Below are positions 33,977 through 42,753 of a stretch of DNA of 64,000 bases, piece by piece. Numbering within the stretch: the first letter of the stretch is position 1; every line of letters begins with the position of its first letter. This DNA is from Spirochaetota bacterium (GTDB taxonomy: Bacteria; Spirochaetota; Spirochaetia; Treponematales; Treponemataceae): the NCBI GenBank assembly GCA_023438065.1, contig JAEXRH010000015.1, forward strand, positions 124,001 through 188,000. The letters are read 5' to 3'. A program made the translations under genes and the position numbers. Below the pieces are notes generated by a model that was not told the DNA's origin, made no database searches, and saw only the letters and a list, made by a program, of their open reading frames with translations.

Positions 33977-36184
33977 ATGAGAATCGCGCTGTATCTCAAC
34001 ATACTCGTCGAGGAATACCAAATCGCGGTGTACCGGGGAATCCGCTCAAGCGCCAACGAGCTCGGGATCGAGCTCGTGTGCGTCCAGGACGAGGCGAGAC
34101 CGGGCATCCCCGAACGGGGAATCGAGAGCTTTCCGCTTCCGCGCTTCCTTCACGTCGACGGTGTTCTCATACTCACCTCGGTCATCGTCGGCGGCGACGA
34201 GCGCCTTTTCGCGAAGTCGATCCGCGAACGCTTCTCCGGCCTTCCGGTCGTCGCCGTCGGTAACGACATACCCGGGATTCCCTCGATCAGGATCCGCGGG
34301 GAGAAGGCCATGCGCGAGCTCATGGCTCACCTCATCAAGGAGCACGGGTACCGAAGGTTCCTCTATATCGGGGGCCACCGCGACCATCGGGACAACCGCG
34401 AGCGCGAGACGGCGTTCAGGGAATCGATCGAGGGGGCCGGTCTCGAGGGAACGGTAGTCAACTCGAACTTCACCGAGGAAGGGGCCGCGAAGATCGTGCG
34501 CGCGGAGATCTCCCGCTCGAAACGGATCGGGATCGCGCCCCCCGACGCGATCGTCGCGGCGAGCGACAACATGGCGATCGGGGCGCTCAAGGCCCTCCGC
34601 GAGGCCGCCGACAGCGAATGGCAGGCGTGCGCGGTCACCGGGTTCGACGACATTCCCCAGGCGGCGCTCGAGGTTCCCGCCCTCACGACCGTCAGGCAAC
34701 CGTTCGCCCTCGCGGGAAAGATCGCGGTCGAGACGATTTCGGCGCTCGTGCGGGGGAAAAACGTCGTCGGAGAATCCACCATCGAGTCCGCGCCGGTAAT
34801 CCGGTCGTCCTGCGGCTGCGGAGACTTCTCCCCGCGAAGGAAAACCTCGCGCGACGCGATCACGCACAAAAGACGAGCCTCGATCGAGGACGCGCTCGCC
34901 GCGCCCCGCGAGCAGATATCGCGCCTCCAGCGCCAGCGCGCCCGGAGCGAGCAGCTTCTCAGGACCGTGAGCGTCTTCGGTCAACGGCTCTCGACCGTCG
35001 CCGAGGTAGGGGAAATCCCGCGCTTCCTCGAGGATTTCCTCGTCGAGATCGGCGCGCGCGCCTTTTACCTCGGCCTCTTTCCCTCGGGCAGCCTGACCGT
35101 TCCCGATCGGTGCTTCCCCGCGTTCTCGTTCGAAAACGGGGAGAGGACGCGCGTCCACGAGGGGGAGACGGAAAGACTCGAGGATTTCCTTTCGACCGCG
35201 CTCGATTCGAGGACGGAAGCGAGCAGCTCGCGAAGCGTGTACCAGCTCGTCGCGGGAACCGAGATCGTGGGAGTCGCGGCGTACGAGGTCGAGGACGACG
35301 CGCTCCCCCACGTGTACGCGAGCGCGGTCTTCGTCGCGAACGCGATCAAGCGCCTGCGCGCGCTCGATTCCGAGAAGGAGCATTCCCGCAAGCTCGAGAT
35401 CGAGGTCGCCATCCGGACCAAAGACCTCTCGGAGACGAACCGAAAGCTCGAGGAGGAAGCCGAACGGCGGCGCGAGGTCGAGGCCGAGGTGCTCAGGATC
35501 GGCGAGCTCGAGCGGCAACGATTCAGCCTCGATCTCCACGACGACATCTGCCAGCGACTCGCGGGGATATCGATGTTCTGCAAGAGCCTCGAGCCGACGA
35601 TCGCGCTGGGCGACGCGAAGAGCGTCCGCGAGGCCGCGAACGGGGTCGCGGAGCTCTCCGTCATGATCGACGAAACCCTTTCGCGAACGCGCCAGTACGC
35701 GCACGATTCCTTCCCCGTGGAACTCGACGCGCTCGGCCTCAAGGACGCGCTCGGGACGCTGTGCCGCACGACCGAGCGCCAAACGGGCTGCGTCTGCGAT
35801 TTTTTCTGGAACGCGCCGCCCGAGTCCCCGCTCGATCGCGCGCGGGAAATCAACGTCTATCGAATCGCTCAGGAAGCGCTCGCGAACGCCGTCCGCCACT
35901 CGCGGGCGACGGAGGTCGCCGTCACGGTCGAGATCGAGACGGCTGAACGGGGAGACCGTTTCCTTTTCGTCAGGATACGCGATAATGGGAAGGGAAACCC
36001 CGAGCTTGAAACGGAACAGAGCGTCCGTGCCGGGGAAAAGGACGCGAGACAGGGGCTCGGGCTCCGTTCCATGCGGTACCGGGCGCGGCAGATCGGGGCA
36101 ACCTATCGCATAGCATCGTCCCTCGCTGAAGGGACCCTCGTCGAACTGGGTATAGCCCTCGGGAAGGGAACCGGGCGATCGTAA
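33977..36184 (+). CDS. Cytoplasmic histidine kinase with LacI-type sugar-binding sensor
   Basis: A 735-residue kinase. Residues 1-285 form a Peripla_BP_3/LacI ligand-binding domain (MRIALYLNILVEEYQIAVYR, AVTGFDDIPQAALEVPALTT, TVRQPFALAG) ending in the SSCGCGDFSPR motif. A GAF-like middle region (about 330-460) and a coiled coil (460-510) lead to HisKA_3 with His521 (SLDLHDDICQRLAG) and HATPase (NVYRIAQEALANAVRHS, RIRDNGKG, QGLGLRSMRYRA). There is no signal peptide or TM segment and no HTH, so a LacI-like sensor appears to drive phosphorylation from the cytosol. Partner regulator is divergent at 33874. Confidence 0.88.
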   Translation: MRIALYLNILVEEYQIAVYRGIRSSANELGIELVCVQDEARPGIPERGIESFPLPRFLHVDGVLILTSVIVGGDERLFAKSIRERFSGLPVVAVGNDIPGIPSIRIRGEKAMRELMAHLIKEHGYRRFLYIGGHRDHRDNRERETAFRESIEGAGLEGTVVNSNFTEEGAAKIVRAEISRSKRIGIAPPDAIVAASDNMAIGALKALREAADSEWQACAVTGFDDIPQAALEVPALTTVRQPFALAGKIAVETISALVRGKNVVGESTIESAPVIRSSCGCGDFSPRRKTSRDAITHKRRASIEDALAAPREQISRLQRQRARSEQLLRTVSVFGQRLSTVAEVGEIPRFLEDFLVEIGARAFYLGLFPSGSLTVPDRCFPAFSFENGERTRVHEGETERLEDFLSTALDSRTEASSSRSVYQLVAGTEIVGVAAYEVEDDALPHVYASAVFVANAIKRLRALDSEKEHSRKLEIEVAIRTKDLSETNRKLEEEAERRREVEAEVLRIGELERQRFSLDLHDDICQRLAGISMFCKSLEPTIALGDAKSVREAANGVAELSVMIDETLSRTRQYAHDSFPVELDALGLKDALGTLCRTTERQTGCVCDFFWNAPPESPLDRAREINVYRIAQEALANAVRHSRATEVAVTVEIETAERGDRFLFVRIRDNGKGNPELETEQSVRAGEKDARQGLGLRSMRYRARQIGATYRIASSLAEGTLVELGIALGKGTGRS

Positions 36185-36256
36185 GCGGAGACGCTGCCCC
36201 CGCTTTCCGCCGGGGGACGATTATGGCGGTTCCGCCGCAAATTATGTTAATGTTGC

Positions 36257-36291
36257 TTGACATTTTACCCGATTAACACTATGTATGGCGT
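36257..36291 (+). promoter_or_regulatory. nrdJ promoter overlapped by an NrdR-like box
   Basis: TTGACA (36257-36262, perfect), 17 bp, weak -10 TATGTA (36280-36285). ACACTATGTATGGCGT (36276-36291) matches 13 of 16 positions of the NrdR consensus aCaCwAtATaTwGtgt and covers the -10. I see no second box about 31 bp upstream. Confidence 0.6.
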
Positions 36292-36300
36292 GAGGTAAAC

Positions 36301-38595
36301 ATGAATACGCGATGGATATGGCAACAAGCAATCTCTAAGGAAATTTTCGAGCAAAAATACTGCCTCTCGGGCGAGCAATCGGTCGAGGAGGTCTTCCGCG
36401 GCGTCGCGGCGGAAATCGCCGCGGTGGAAGGAAGCCCCGCCGCCCGCGCGCGCTGGGAGGAAGCCTTTTACGACGAGCTTGTCTCGGGCAGGCTCCAGCC
36501 CGCCGGGCGCATCCTCGCGAACGCGCGGCCGGCGAGCCCGATGAAAAACTACAACAACTGCTTCACGATCGACATCGAGGACGACCTCGAGAAGATATAC
36601 GATTCCCTCAAGGAAGACGCGATCATCAGCAAGATGGGCGGCGGCGTCGGTTTCGACATCTCGAAGCTCCGCCCCCGCAAGGCGCGGCTCACCCACGGCG
36701 GCGAGTCCTCCGGGGTCATCTCCTTCCTCCGCATCTTCGACCAGTCAGCGAAGACGATCATGACCGGCGGCCAGAGGCGGAGCGCGCACATCGCGCTTCT
36801 CGACGTGTCGCATCCCGAGATCGAGGACTTCATCACCGCGAAGAAGGGCGAGGAGAACAAGGAACTCACCCAGTTCAACATCTCGGTCAAGATCACCGAC
36901 GCCTTCATCGAGGCCGTGAAGGCCGACGCTGACTGGGACCTCGTCCACGGGGGAAAGGTCTACAAGACCGTCAAGGCCCGCTACCTCTACGACCTCCTCG
37001 CGCGGAACGCCTTCGTCCACAACGAGCCGGGGATCTTCAACGCCGACACGGTCGAGCGGTTCAACAACGGCTACTGGGCCTTCAAGATGGACCGCGTGAA
37101 CCCGTGCGGCGAGCTCGTCATGCCGCCCTACTCCCTTTGCTGCCTCTCGTCGATCAATCTCGTCTCCTTCGTGCGCGACCCCTTCACCGACGCCGCGCGC
37201 TTCGACTTCGACGCCTTCGCGAAAACGGTGACCGTCGGCGTCCGCTTCCTCGACGACGTCCTCGACGCGACGGCGTACCCCCTCAAGAAGATCGAGGACT
37301 TCTCGCGTCAGTGGCGCAGGATCGGGCTCGGCTTCACGGGCTTAGGCGACGTGTTCGCGATGCTCCGCATGCGCTACGGCGACGAAGCCTCCCTCGCGAT
37401 GGCCGCGAAAATCGGCGCGGCGATGCGGGACGCGTCGTATTCCGCGTCGAGCGACCTCGCGCTCGAGAAAGGATCCTTCCCCGCCTTCGACGCCGACAAA
37501 TATCTCGAGGCGCGCTTCGTGAAAACCCTTCCCGCGGGAATCCGCGAAAAGATCCGGAAGCAGGGGATGCGGAACGTCCAGCTCAACACCGTCGCGCCGA
37601 CGGGAACGACCTCGCTCTCCGTCGGGCAGAACTGCTCCTCCGGGATCGAGCCGATCTTCGCGCTCTCCTTCAAGCGCACGATCCGCACCGGGGTCGGCGA
37701 CGAGACGAGAACCGAGGATGTTCAGGACTACGCCTGGCGGCTCTGGCTCGACATGCGTTCGCGCGGCGAGATCGCTGATACCGAATCACGCGCGGGCGAG
37801 TCGGGCGAGATCGCGCCGCCTTCGTACTTCGTCACGACCGGGGAGATCGATCCCTATCGCTCCATCGACATGCAGGCGGAGTTCCAGAAGTACGTCGACC
37901 ACAGCATCTCGAAGACCCTCAACCTCCCGCACGGCACGTCCTTCGAGGAGTACAAGAACCTTTTCATGTACGGTTACGAGAAGGGACTCAAGGGCTTCAC
38001 GACCTTCAACCCCGAGGGAAGCATGAAAGGCATCCTCGAGTATTCGGACAAGAAGGAAAACGCGATCAAGCGGCGCGTCGCCCCCGAACGGCCGAGCGAC
38101 CTCCCCTGCGAGATGTGGCGGATGAAGGCGGGAAAGAAGGAATTCCTCGTTATCGTCGGACTCCTCAACGGAAGCCCGTACGAGGTCTTCGTCATCGACG
38201 ATCCCGACGGCCGCGTTCCGCTCCCGAACGGGCGGAGGGCGATCGTGCGCAAGGTCGAGAAGGGCCGCTATGACCTCGTGTACGCGAACGGCACGGAGGA
38301 GACCGCCTGCGAGAACTTCACGCGAGCATTCGACTCGGTCGACGCAGCGCTCGCGCGCTTCATCTCGATGGCGCTCCGGCACGGCACGCCGCTCCAGTTC
38401 GTCGTCTCGCAGCTCCAGAAGGACACGAACTTCGCGGACGCGGAACGCGGGATCGCGCGCGCCCTCAAGCACTACCTCAAGGACGGCGAGGAGGTGATGA
38501 CGAGCGACGGCACCTGCCCGGAGTGCGGCGAGAAACTCAGTTTCCGCGACGGTTGCGTCACCTGCTTCGGCTGCGGCTACAGCAAGTGTAACTGA
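36301..38595 (+). CDS. nrdJ: Class II (adenosylcobalamin-dependent) ribonucleotide reductase
   Basis: A 764-residue enzyme making deoxyribonucleotides without oxygen dependence. Visible: GRILANARPASPMKNYNNCF, SKMGGGVGFDISKLRPR, the catalytic-site NPCGEL (C269) with CCLSSINL, NTVAPTGTTSLSVGQNCSSG, and a C-terminal zinc ribbon CPECGE...CFGCGYSKCN. The size and missing ATP-cone agree with the monomer/dimer class II type. It requires vitamin B12. GAGG lies before the ATG; an NrdR-like operator covers the promoter. Its 3' end overlaps the convergent ogt gene by 19 nt. Confidence 0.95.
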   Translation: MNTRWIWQQAISKEIFEQKYCLSGEQSVEEVFRGVAAEIAAVEGSPAARARWEEAFYDELVSGRLQPAGRILANARPASPMKNYNNCFTIDIEDDLEKIYDSLKEDAIISKMGGGVGFDISKLRPRKARLTHGGESSGVISFLRIFDQSAKTIMTGGQRRSAHIALLDVSHPEIEDFITAKKGEENKELTQFNISVKITDAFIEAVKADADWDLVHGGKVYKTVKARYLYDLLARNAFVHNEPGIFNADTVERFNNGYWAFKMDRVNPCGELVMPPYSLCCLSSINLVSFVRDPFTDAARFDFDAFAKTVTVGVRFLDDVLDATAYPLKKIEDFSRQWRRIGLGFTGLGDVFAMLRMRYGDEASLAMAAKIGAAMRDASYSASSDLALEKGSFPAFDADKYLEARFVKTLPAGIREKIRKQGMRNVQLNTVAPTGTTSLSVGQNCSSGIEPIFALSFKRTIRTGVGDETRTEDVQDYAWRLWLDMRSRGEIADTESRAGESGEIAPPSYFVTTGEIDPYRSIDMQAEFQKYVDHSISKTLNLPHGTSFEEYKNLFMYGYEKGLKGFTTFNPEGSMKGILEYSDKKENAIKRRVAPERPSDLPCEMWRMKAGKKEFLVIVGLLNGSPYEVFVIDDPDGRVPLPNGRRAIVRKVEKGRYDLVYANGTEETACENFTRAFDSVDAALARFISMALRHGTPLQFVVSQLQKDTNFADAERGIARALKHYLKDGEEVMTSDGTCPECGEKLSFRDGCVTCFGCGYSKCN

Positions 38596-39050
38596 CGCCT
38601 TTCGAGCTCGAGGAGGAAACGCTTCTTCTCGAGCCCGCCCGAGTAGCCGGTGAGGTCGCCCGAAGCGCCGACGACGCGGTGGCACGGGATGAGGATCGCG
38701 ATCGGATTCCGGTTGCACGCCATCCCGACCGCGCGGGCGGCTCCCGGCTTCCCGATCGCGCGCGCGACCTCGCCGTAACTCGCGGTCTGTCCGTACGGGA
38801 TCGCGCGGAGCGCCTCCCAGACATCCCGCTGGAACGGCGTTCCCCGGGGAGAGAGCGGAACGGTGAAGGCCGTAAGGGTGCCCGAGAAATACCGGTCGAG
38901 CTCGCGCGCGCATCGAGCGAGAAGCGGGTCGGTTTCGCCCGTTGAAGGGGGAACGGAGCCCTTTTCCGCGAATGAAAGCGATATGATGGCGTTATCCTCC
39001 CCGAGAACCGTCACGATCCCCAGGGGACTTTCGTACGCGAGTAACGACAT
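38577..39050 (-). CDS. ogt: Methylated-DNA-[protein]-cysteine S-methyltransferase
   Basis: A 157-residue Ogt/AdaC-type suicide enzyme that removes alkyl groups from O6-alkylguanine. Active-site PCHRV (Cys123), HTH-like GTPFQRDVWEALRAIPYG, YGEVARAIG, arginine-finger region ARAVGMACNRNP. The ATG at 39050 has GGGAGAG upstream and gives the usual family length. It overlaps the end of nrdJ tail to tail by 19 nt. Confidence 0.93.
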   Translation of the reverse strand: MSLLAYESPLGIVTVLGEDNAIISLSFAEKGSVPPSTGETDPLLARCARELDRYFSGTLTAFTVPLSPRGTPFQRDVWEALRAIPYGQTASYGEVARAIGKPGAARAVGMACNRNPIAILIPCHRVVGASGDLTGYSGGLEKKRFLLELERRQLHLL

Positions 39051-39175
39051 GGTATCTCTCCCTTTCAAGCCATCGCTCATGGTATACTTCAATCAAAACA
39101 TACCGTCCCTCGGGCGGTCATTGCAAGAATCCGTCGCGCGGCGCGAACGCCGCGCCGTCGCGTCGAGGAAAAGAC

Positions 39176-40645
39176 ATGAAGACCCGATCCCTCCGACCCC
39201 GCGCCTTGCGCGCTTTCGCGTTCCTTCTCGCGCTCGCCCTCACCGGATGCGCCTCGACGCCCGCGAGGAAATACTACCCCGCGAGCGACGCCCTGCTTCC
39301 CGGCACGGAGCCCGTGATGAACGCGCCGGGCTTCTGGATATCGCGGCATCAGGCCCCGGATGCCCTCATCCTCGACGAGGCGGGCATCGCGGAACTCAAC
39401 GCCCGAATCAGGGAGAAAAAACTCGTGCGGGATCTCGCGACCTGGGTCCCGCCCTCGGTCGAGGAGCTGAACGAGGATATCGAGGGGGCATTCCGCTGGG
39501 TCGCGGGCCTCAGGGTATACGAGCGCTCGGGTCGCCGCGTCGGGAACCACTTTCTCGAGCCGCTCAGGGAAGCGGTATCGCGCGGCGAGAAATTCGCGAA
39601 GGCCCGCTACGGTTTTCTCGCGCGAAAGGCGGACCTCCGCGCGCTCCCGACCGACGCGCCGCTTTTCGACGGGCCGGGCGATCCCGCCATCGACAATCTT
39701 CAGGCGAGCAGTCTCGAGGCGGGAACGGCGCTCGTCATCCAGGCGACGACCGGAGACGGGGCGTGGCTTTACGTCACCGGGGAACGGGCATCGGGCTGGG
39801 TACGCGAGGAGCGCGTCGCCTTCGCCTCTCGAGAGGCCTTTCTCGATCGATACCTCAAGCCCGGCACGCTGACCGTGATCGCGGCCAGGGCGGAACTCTG
39901 GGAAAACCCTGAGCGCACGAGACTCGCGTACCCGGTTCGAATGGGCGCGCGTCTCGTCCCCGCCGAAGCCCAGGCGGCAGGCGACGAAGGTTCGCGGGAG
40001 GCAACGCCCGCGGAGAATCCGTCGACCGTCGTTCCCGTCCTCATGCCCGAACGCGATTCAGCGGGAAACCTTTACGAGCGGCTCCTTTGGGCGTCCCGCG
40101 CCGACGTCGTCGAGGGTTTTTTGCCCTTCAGCGCGAGAACGGTATACGTTGAGGCGTTCAGGCTTCTCAACGCGCCGTACGGGTGGGGCGGCTCGTTCGG
40201 GGAACAGGACTGCTCGCAATTCCTCTGCGAGATCTTCTCGACGGTCGGCCTTACCCTTCCCCGGAATTCCTCGAAGCAGGCGAAGGCGGGCATACCCGTT
40301 CGGGGCTTTCCGGAAACGGGCAGGGACGACGCGGCCGCGCGGGAATCGCTCCTCTCGGGAAACGCGCTTCCCGGCGCGACGCTCCTCCGCCTACCCGGCC
40401 ATATCATGCTCTACCTCGGCTCGGTGAGCGGAAAGCCCTACGCGATACACGCGACCTTCGGCTACCGCGAGAAGGGCGCGTTTCGCGAGCGGGTCAGGCT
40501 GGTCAACCGCGTCGTCGTGTCCACCCTCGATCTCGGCAAAGGCAGCTCGGTCGGTTCCCACCTCGAGCGGCTCACGGACGCCACCGTCCTCGGGATCGAC
40601 GCGGGAATTTGCCCCGTGACCGAGGGAGGCATTACACTTAGGTAA
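39176..40645 (+). CDS. NlpC/P60-family cell-wall peptidase lipoprotein with SH3-like domains
   Basis: A 489-residue predicted lipoprotein (lipobox LTGC, Cys near residue 24). The middle part (about 120-300) carries SH3b-type segments (GDGAWLYVTGERASGWVREE, LTVIAARAELWENPE). The C-terminal NlpC/P60 domain has YGWGGSFGEQDCSQFLCEIF (catalytic Cys346), LPGHIMLYLG and a further His in AIHATFGY. This is the YkfC-like arrangement that cleaves gamma-D-Glu-diamino-acid bonds in peptidoglycan peptides. GAGG precedes the ATG. The next gene starts 11 nt after its stop. Confidence 0.88.
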   Translation: MKTRSLRPRALRAFAFLLALALTGCASTPARKYYPASDALLPGTEPVMNAPGFWISRHQAPDALILDEAGIAELNARIREKKLVRDLATWVPPSVEELNEDIEGAFRWVAGLRVYERSGRRVGNHFLEPLREAVSRGEKFAKARYGFLARKADLRALPTDAPLFDGPGDPAIDNLQASSLEAGTALVIQATTGDGAWLYVTGERASGWVREERVAFASREAFLDRYLKPGTLTVIAARAELWENPERTRLAYPVRMGARLVPAEAQAAGDEGSREATPAENPSTVVPVLMPERDSAGNLYERLLWASRADVVEGFLPFSARTVYVEAFRLLNAPYGWGGSFGEQDCSQFLCEIFSTVGLTLPRNSSKQAKAGIPVRGFPETGRDDAAARESLLSGNALPGATLLRLPGHIMLYLGSVSGKPYAIHATFGYREKGAFRERVRLVNRVVVSTLDLGKGSSVGSHLERLTDATVLGIDAGICPVTEGGITLR

Positions 40646-40656
40646 GAGGTGGCACG

Positions 40657-41031
40657 ATGAGCGAGAAGTTTAGGCTCTTTACGAAGATTCTGATCGCGGA
40701 ACTCGAGGATCTCGAGGACGACATCGCGAACTGGGGAAAATACCTCGACGAGAAGCATCACGCCGAGAAGGTTACCGAGTACGTGTTTCTCCAAAACTCG
40801 GCCTTGCTCGGGCAGGAACTTTCGGGCGTCAAGAAACTGATCGAGGCCATCTCGCGCGAAAGCCCGCCCGAGGAACTGAAATACTGCTCGGACCCCGCGT
40901 ACATCCGCGATTACTACGCCGCGCTCGTGCGAAAGGAAACCGAGTTCTACGAGTTCCAAAAGGCGATCGCGTACCTGGTCTTGAAGAAGATCGACAAGGT
41001 GCGCGACTACCTTTCGGAAAACGGGCGATAG
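40657..41031 (+). CDS. Small helical protein of unknown function
   Basis: A 124-residue, mostly alpha-helical, charged cytoplasmic protein (MSEKFRLFTKILIAELEDLE, DYYAALVRKETEFYEFQKAI). No family recognised. GAGGTGG precedes the ATG, and it follows the NlpC/P60 gene by 11 nt, so the two form an operon. Convergent with the LuxR-type gene. Confidence 0.65.
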   Translation: MSEKFRLFTKILIAELEDLEDDIANWGKYLDEKHHAEKVTEYVFLQNSALLGQELSGVKKLIEAISRESPPEELKYCSDPAYIRDYYAALVRKETEFYEFQKAIAYLVLKKIDKVRDYLSENGR

Positions 41032-41055
41032 GAACCGTCCCGCGCGCGGCGCGCT

Positions 41056-42096
41056 TCAGTCCCGGTCGACGCGGCGAACCGCGACCCAGGCGATGAACAG
41101 GTCCCTGGTCTCGAGCCCGCTTTTGTCGAGAATCTCTCCCATGTGATATTTGACCGTCCGCTCCGCGCATCCGAGCCGCTCCGCGACGAGCCGATAGGTA
41201 AGGCCCGAAACGACGAGCGAGGCGATCTCGCGCTGACGGGCAGACAGTCCCGCGATCTCGGCCACGACCTCCTCGACGCCCCGGACGGGTCGTTCCGTTC
41301 CGGCCTTCGCGTCCCCCGGTAAACCCGCGCCGCCCGCCGAATCCCCCTCGAGAGAGCGTCTATCGCGTTTCGCCGCCGAAGGCAACCAGCCTACCGGCTC
41401 GCCCGCGCGCGGATAGCCGAGAAAGACTATTGAAGCCGCCAGCGGTACGGAAACGAAGGCAATAGCCGCGCCGAGGGCGTTCCCGAGATGCGGGATCTCG
41501 ATCCCGACGAGCCACAGCGAGTCTCCCGCGTACATGATCGCGAAGCAGACGAGAAACACGGCGAGGCGGACCCGTTCGCGTCCGTAATGACGGGTAATCC
41601 CGACGAAAAACGCGACCACGGCCGCCGAGAGGACCACGCGGCAATAAAACACGAAAAAACGCCCGATCGCCGCGCGGCGCGCGACGAGAACCGTTCCCTC
41701 GGGAGACACGGATTCCCAATACCAGTGGAGAACCGGATCGAGAAAAAGAATCGCGGTACCGGCGACAAGGGGAAGCGCGACGAGGAGGGAAACCGCGCGG
41801 GGACTGAGGCGAGCAAAGCGAATCCCGTTCATCTCGAGCGCTATCCACACGAGCGGCGGACATACGGCGAACCGCGCGACCATCAGAACGGTATTCCAAA
41901 ACCAAATCGCCCTGAGGTCCCCGGACAACCCGGCGAGCAGGAGGCTGAGGAGGATCGACTCGAAAACGGCGAGAAGCGCGATGAACGGCTTGCTGGTCGG
42001 TCCACGATCGCCCGCGAAGGATCGAACGATCATGGAATGATAGACTAAGGCCGCCGCGATGAAGATCGCCGGAAAAGAGATCGGGATAAAACGCAT
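41056..42096 (-). CDS. Membrane-anchored LuxR-type regulator (7TM sensor + HTH)
   Basis: A 346-residue protein. Seven TM segments lie in residues 5-227 (AIFIAAALVYHSMIV, FIALLAVFESILLSLLLAG, VRLAVFLVCFAIMYAGDSLW). A polar linker follows, then a LuxR HTH (LSARQREIASLVVSGLTYRL, RLGCAERTVKYHMGEILDKS). The architecture parallels the AraC-type protein at 30807: a membrane sensor fused to a DNA-binding domain. No Shine-Dalgarno; an extended -10 TGCTATAGT ends 6 nt before the ATG, as at 31859. Confidence 0.83.
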   Translation of the reverse strand: MRFIPISFPAIFIAAALVYHSMIVRSFAGDRGPTSKPFIALLAVFESILLSLLLAGLSGDLRAIWFWNTVLMVARFAVCPPLVWIALEMNGIRFARLSPRAVSLLVALPLVAGTAILFLDPVLHWYWESVSPEGTVLVARRAAIGRFFVFYCRVVLSAAVVAFFVGITRHYGRERVRLAVFLVCFAIMYAGDSLWLVGIEIPHLGNALGAAIAFVSVPLAASIVFLGYPRAGEPVGWLPSAAKRDRRSLEGDSAGGAGLPGDAKAGTERPVRGVEEVVAEIAGLSARQREIASLVVSGLTYRLVAERLGCAERTVKYHMGEILDKSGLETRDLFIAWVAVRRVDRD

Positions 42097-42102
42097 GGAA
42101 CC

Positions 42103-42111
42103 ACTATAGCA
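42103..42111 (-). promoter_or_regulatory. Extended -10 promoter with leaderless geometry (LuxR-type gene)
   Basis: Minus strand TGC-TATAGT, 6 nt before the ATG at 42096. No good -35; the TGn motif may compensate. Confidence 0.5.
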
Positions 42112-42139
42112 CGCGACGCTGCCGGATTTCCCGGGATTG

Positions 42140-42712
42140 TCACGGTTTCAGGGCGAGGCCGAGATTCGCCATCATGTTCGCGACCGTCTCGAGCCCGAGC
42201 GCGTCGTCCGCGGCGGTTCCGACGACGGTGCCGCCCGAATGGCTGTACCCGAACCCGTCGCCGATCGCCTTCATCCCCTGTTGAAGGATGAAGGTGTGGA
42301 TGTTGGCGAGGGTCGTCTCGAGTCCGCCGTTCCGGAAGGCCCCGCACGCGATCCCGCACCCGACCTTCCCCGCGAGCTCGAGTTCCCCGTGCCAGGAAGG
42401 CCTCAAGGCGACGGCTCGATCCATCATCGTCTTCATCTGGCCCGAAACCATGCCGAAGCACACCGGCGAGGCGAGAACGAGACCGTCGCACCAGCGGAGC
42501 GACTCGTAGATCGCGGTCATGTCGTCCGCGTGCGCGCATCGCCCGCTTTTCTGGCACTGCCAGCACCCGATGCAGGGATTGATCCGCTTGTCCGCGAGCG
42601 TGACGTAGCGAACGGTATGGCCGCCCCGGGTCATGATATCGAGCGCGTATTGCAGCGCGTACGCGGTATTGCCGTTTTTGTGCGGGCTTCCGGATATGCC
42701 GAGAATGTTCAT
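42140..42712 (-). CDS. Flavodoxin-like NAD(P)H-dependent FMN reductase with cysteine cluster
   Basis: A 190-residue flavodoxin-fold protein. FMN phosphate loop ISGSPHKNGNT (6-16), the segment ASPVCFGMVSGQMKTMMDR and a ferredoxin-like cluster INPCIGCWQCQKSGRC, typical of iron-sulfur flavoproteins and NADPH-dependent FMN reductases (COG0655). It likely transfers electrons to an unknown acceptor such as a quinone. GGAGG lies 6 nt before the ATG at 42712. It is 41 nt after dus on the same strand, with HxlR before that. Confidence 0.85.
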   Translation of the reverse strand: MNILGISGSPHKNGNTAYALQYALDIMTRGGHTVRYVTLADKRINPCIGCWQCQKSGRCAHADDMTAIYESLRWCDGLVLASPVCFGMVSGQMKTMMDRAVALRPSWHGELELAGKVGCGIACGAFRNGGLETTLANIHTFILQQGMKAIGDGFGYSHSGGTVVGTAADDALGLETVANMMANLGLALKP

Positions 42713-42753
42713 CGCTTGCCTCCCGTTCCGCAAGGGGATGCGCCATCCCCGGT

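Noticed and set aside
34046..35899. 617-codon antisense frame over the sugar-sensing kinase
   Set aside because: Shadow of the kinase gene with biased Arg/Glu/Asp content.
36185..36300. Cobalamin riboswitch before nrdJ
   Set aside because: The 116-bp gap is too short and has no B12-box-like sequence; a promoter with an NrdR-like box fills it.
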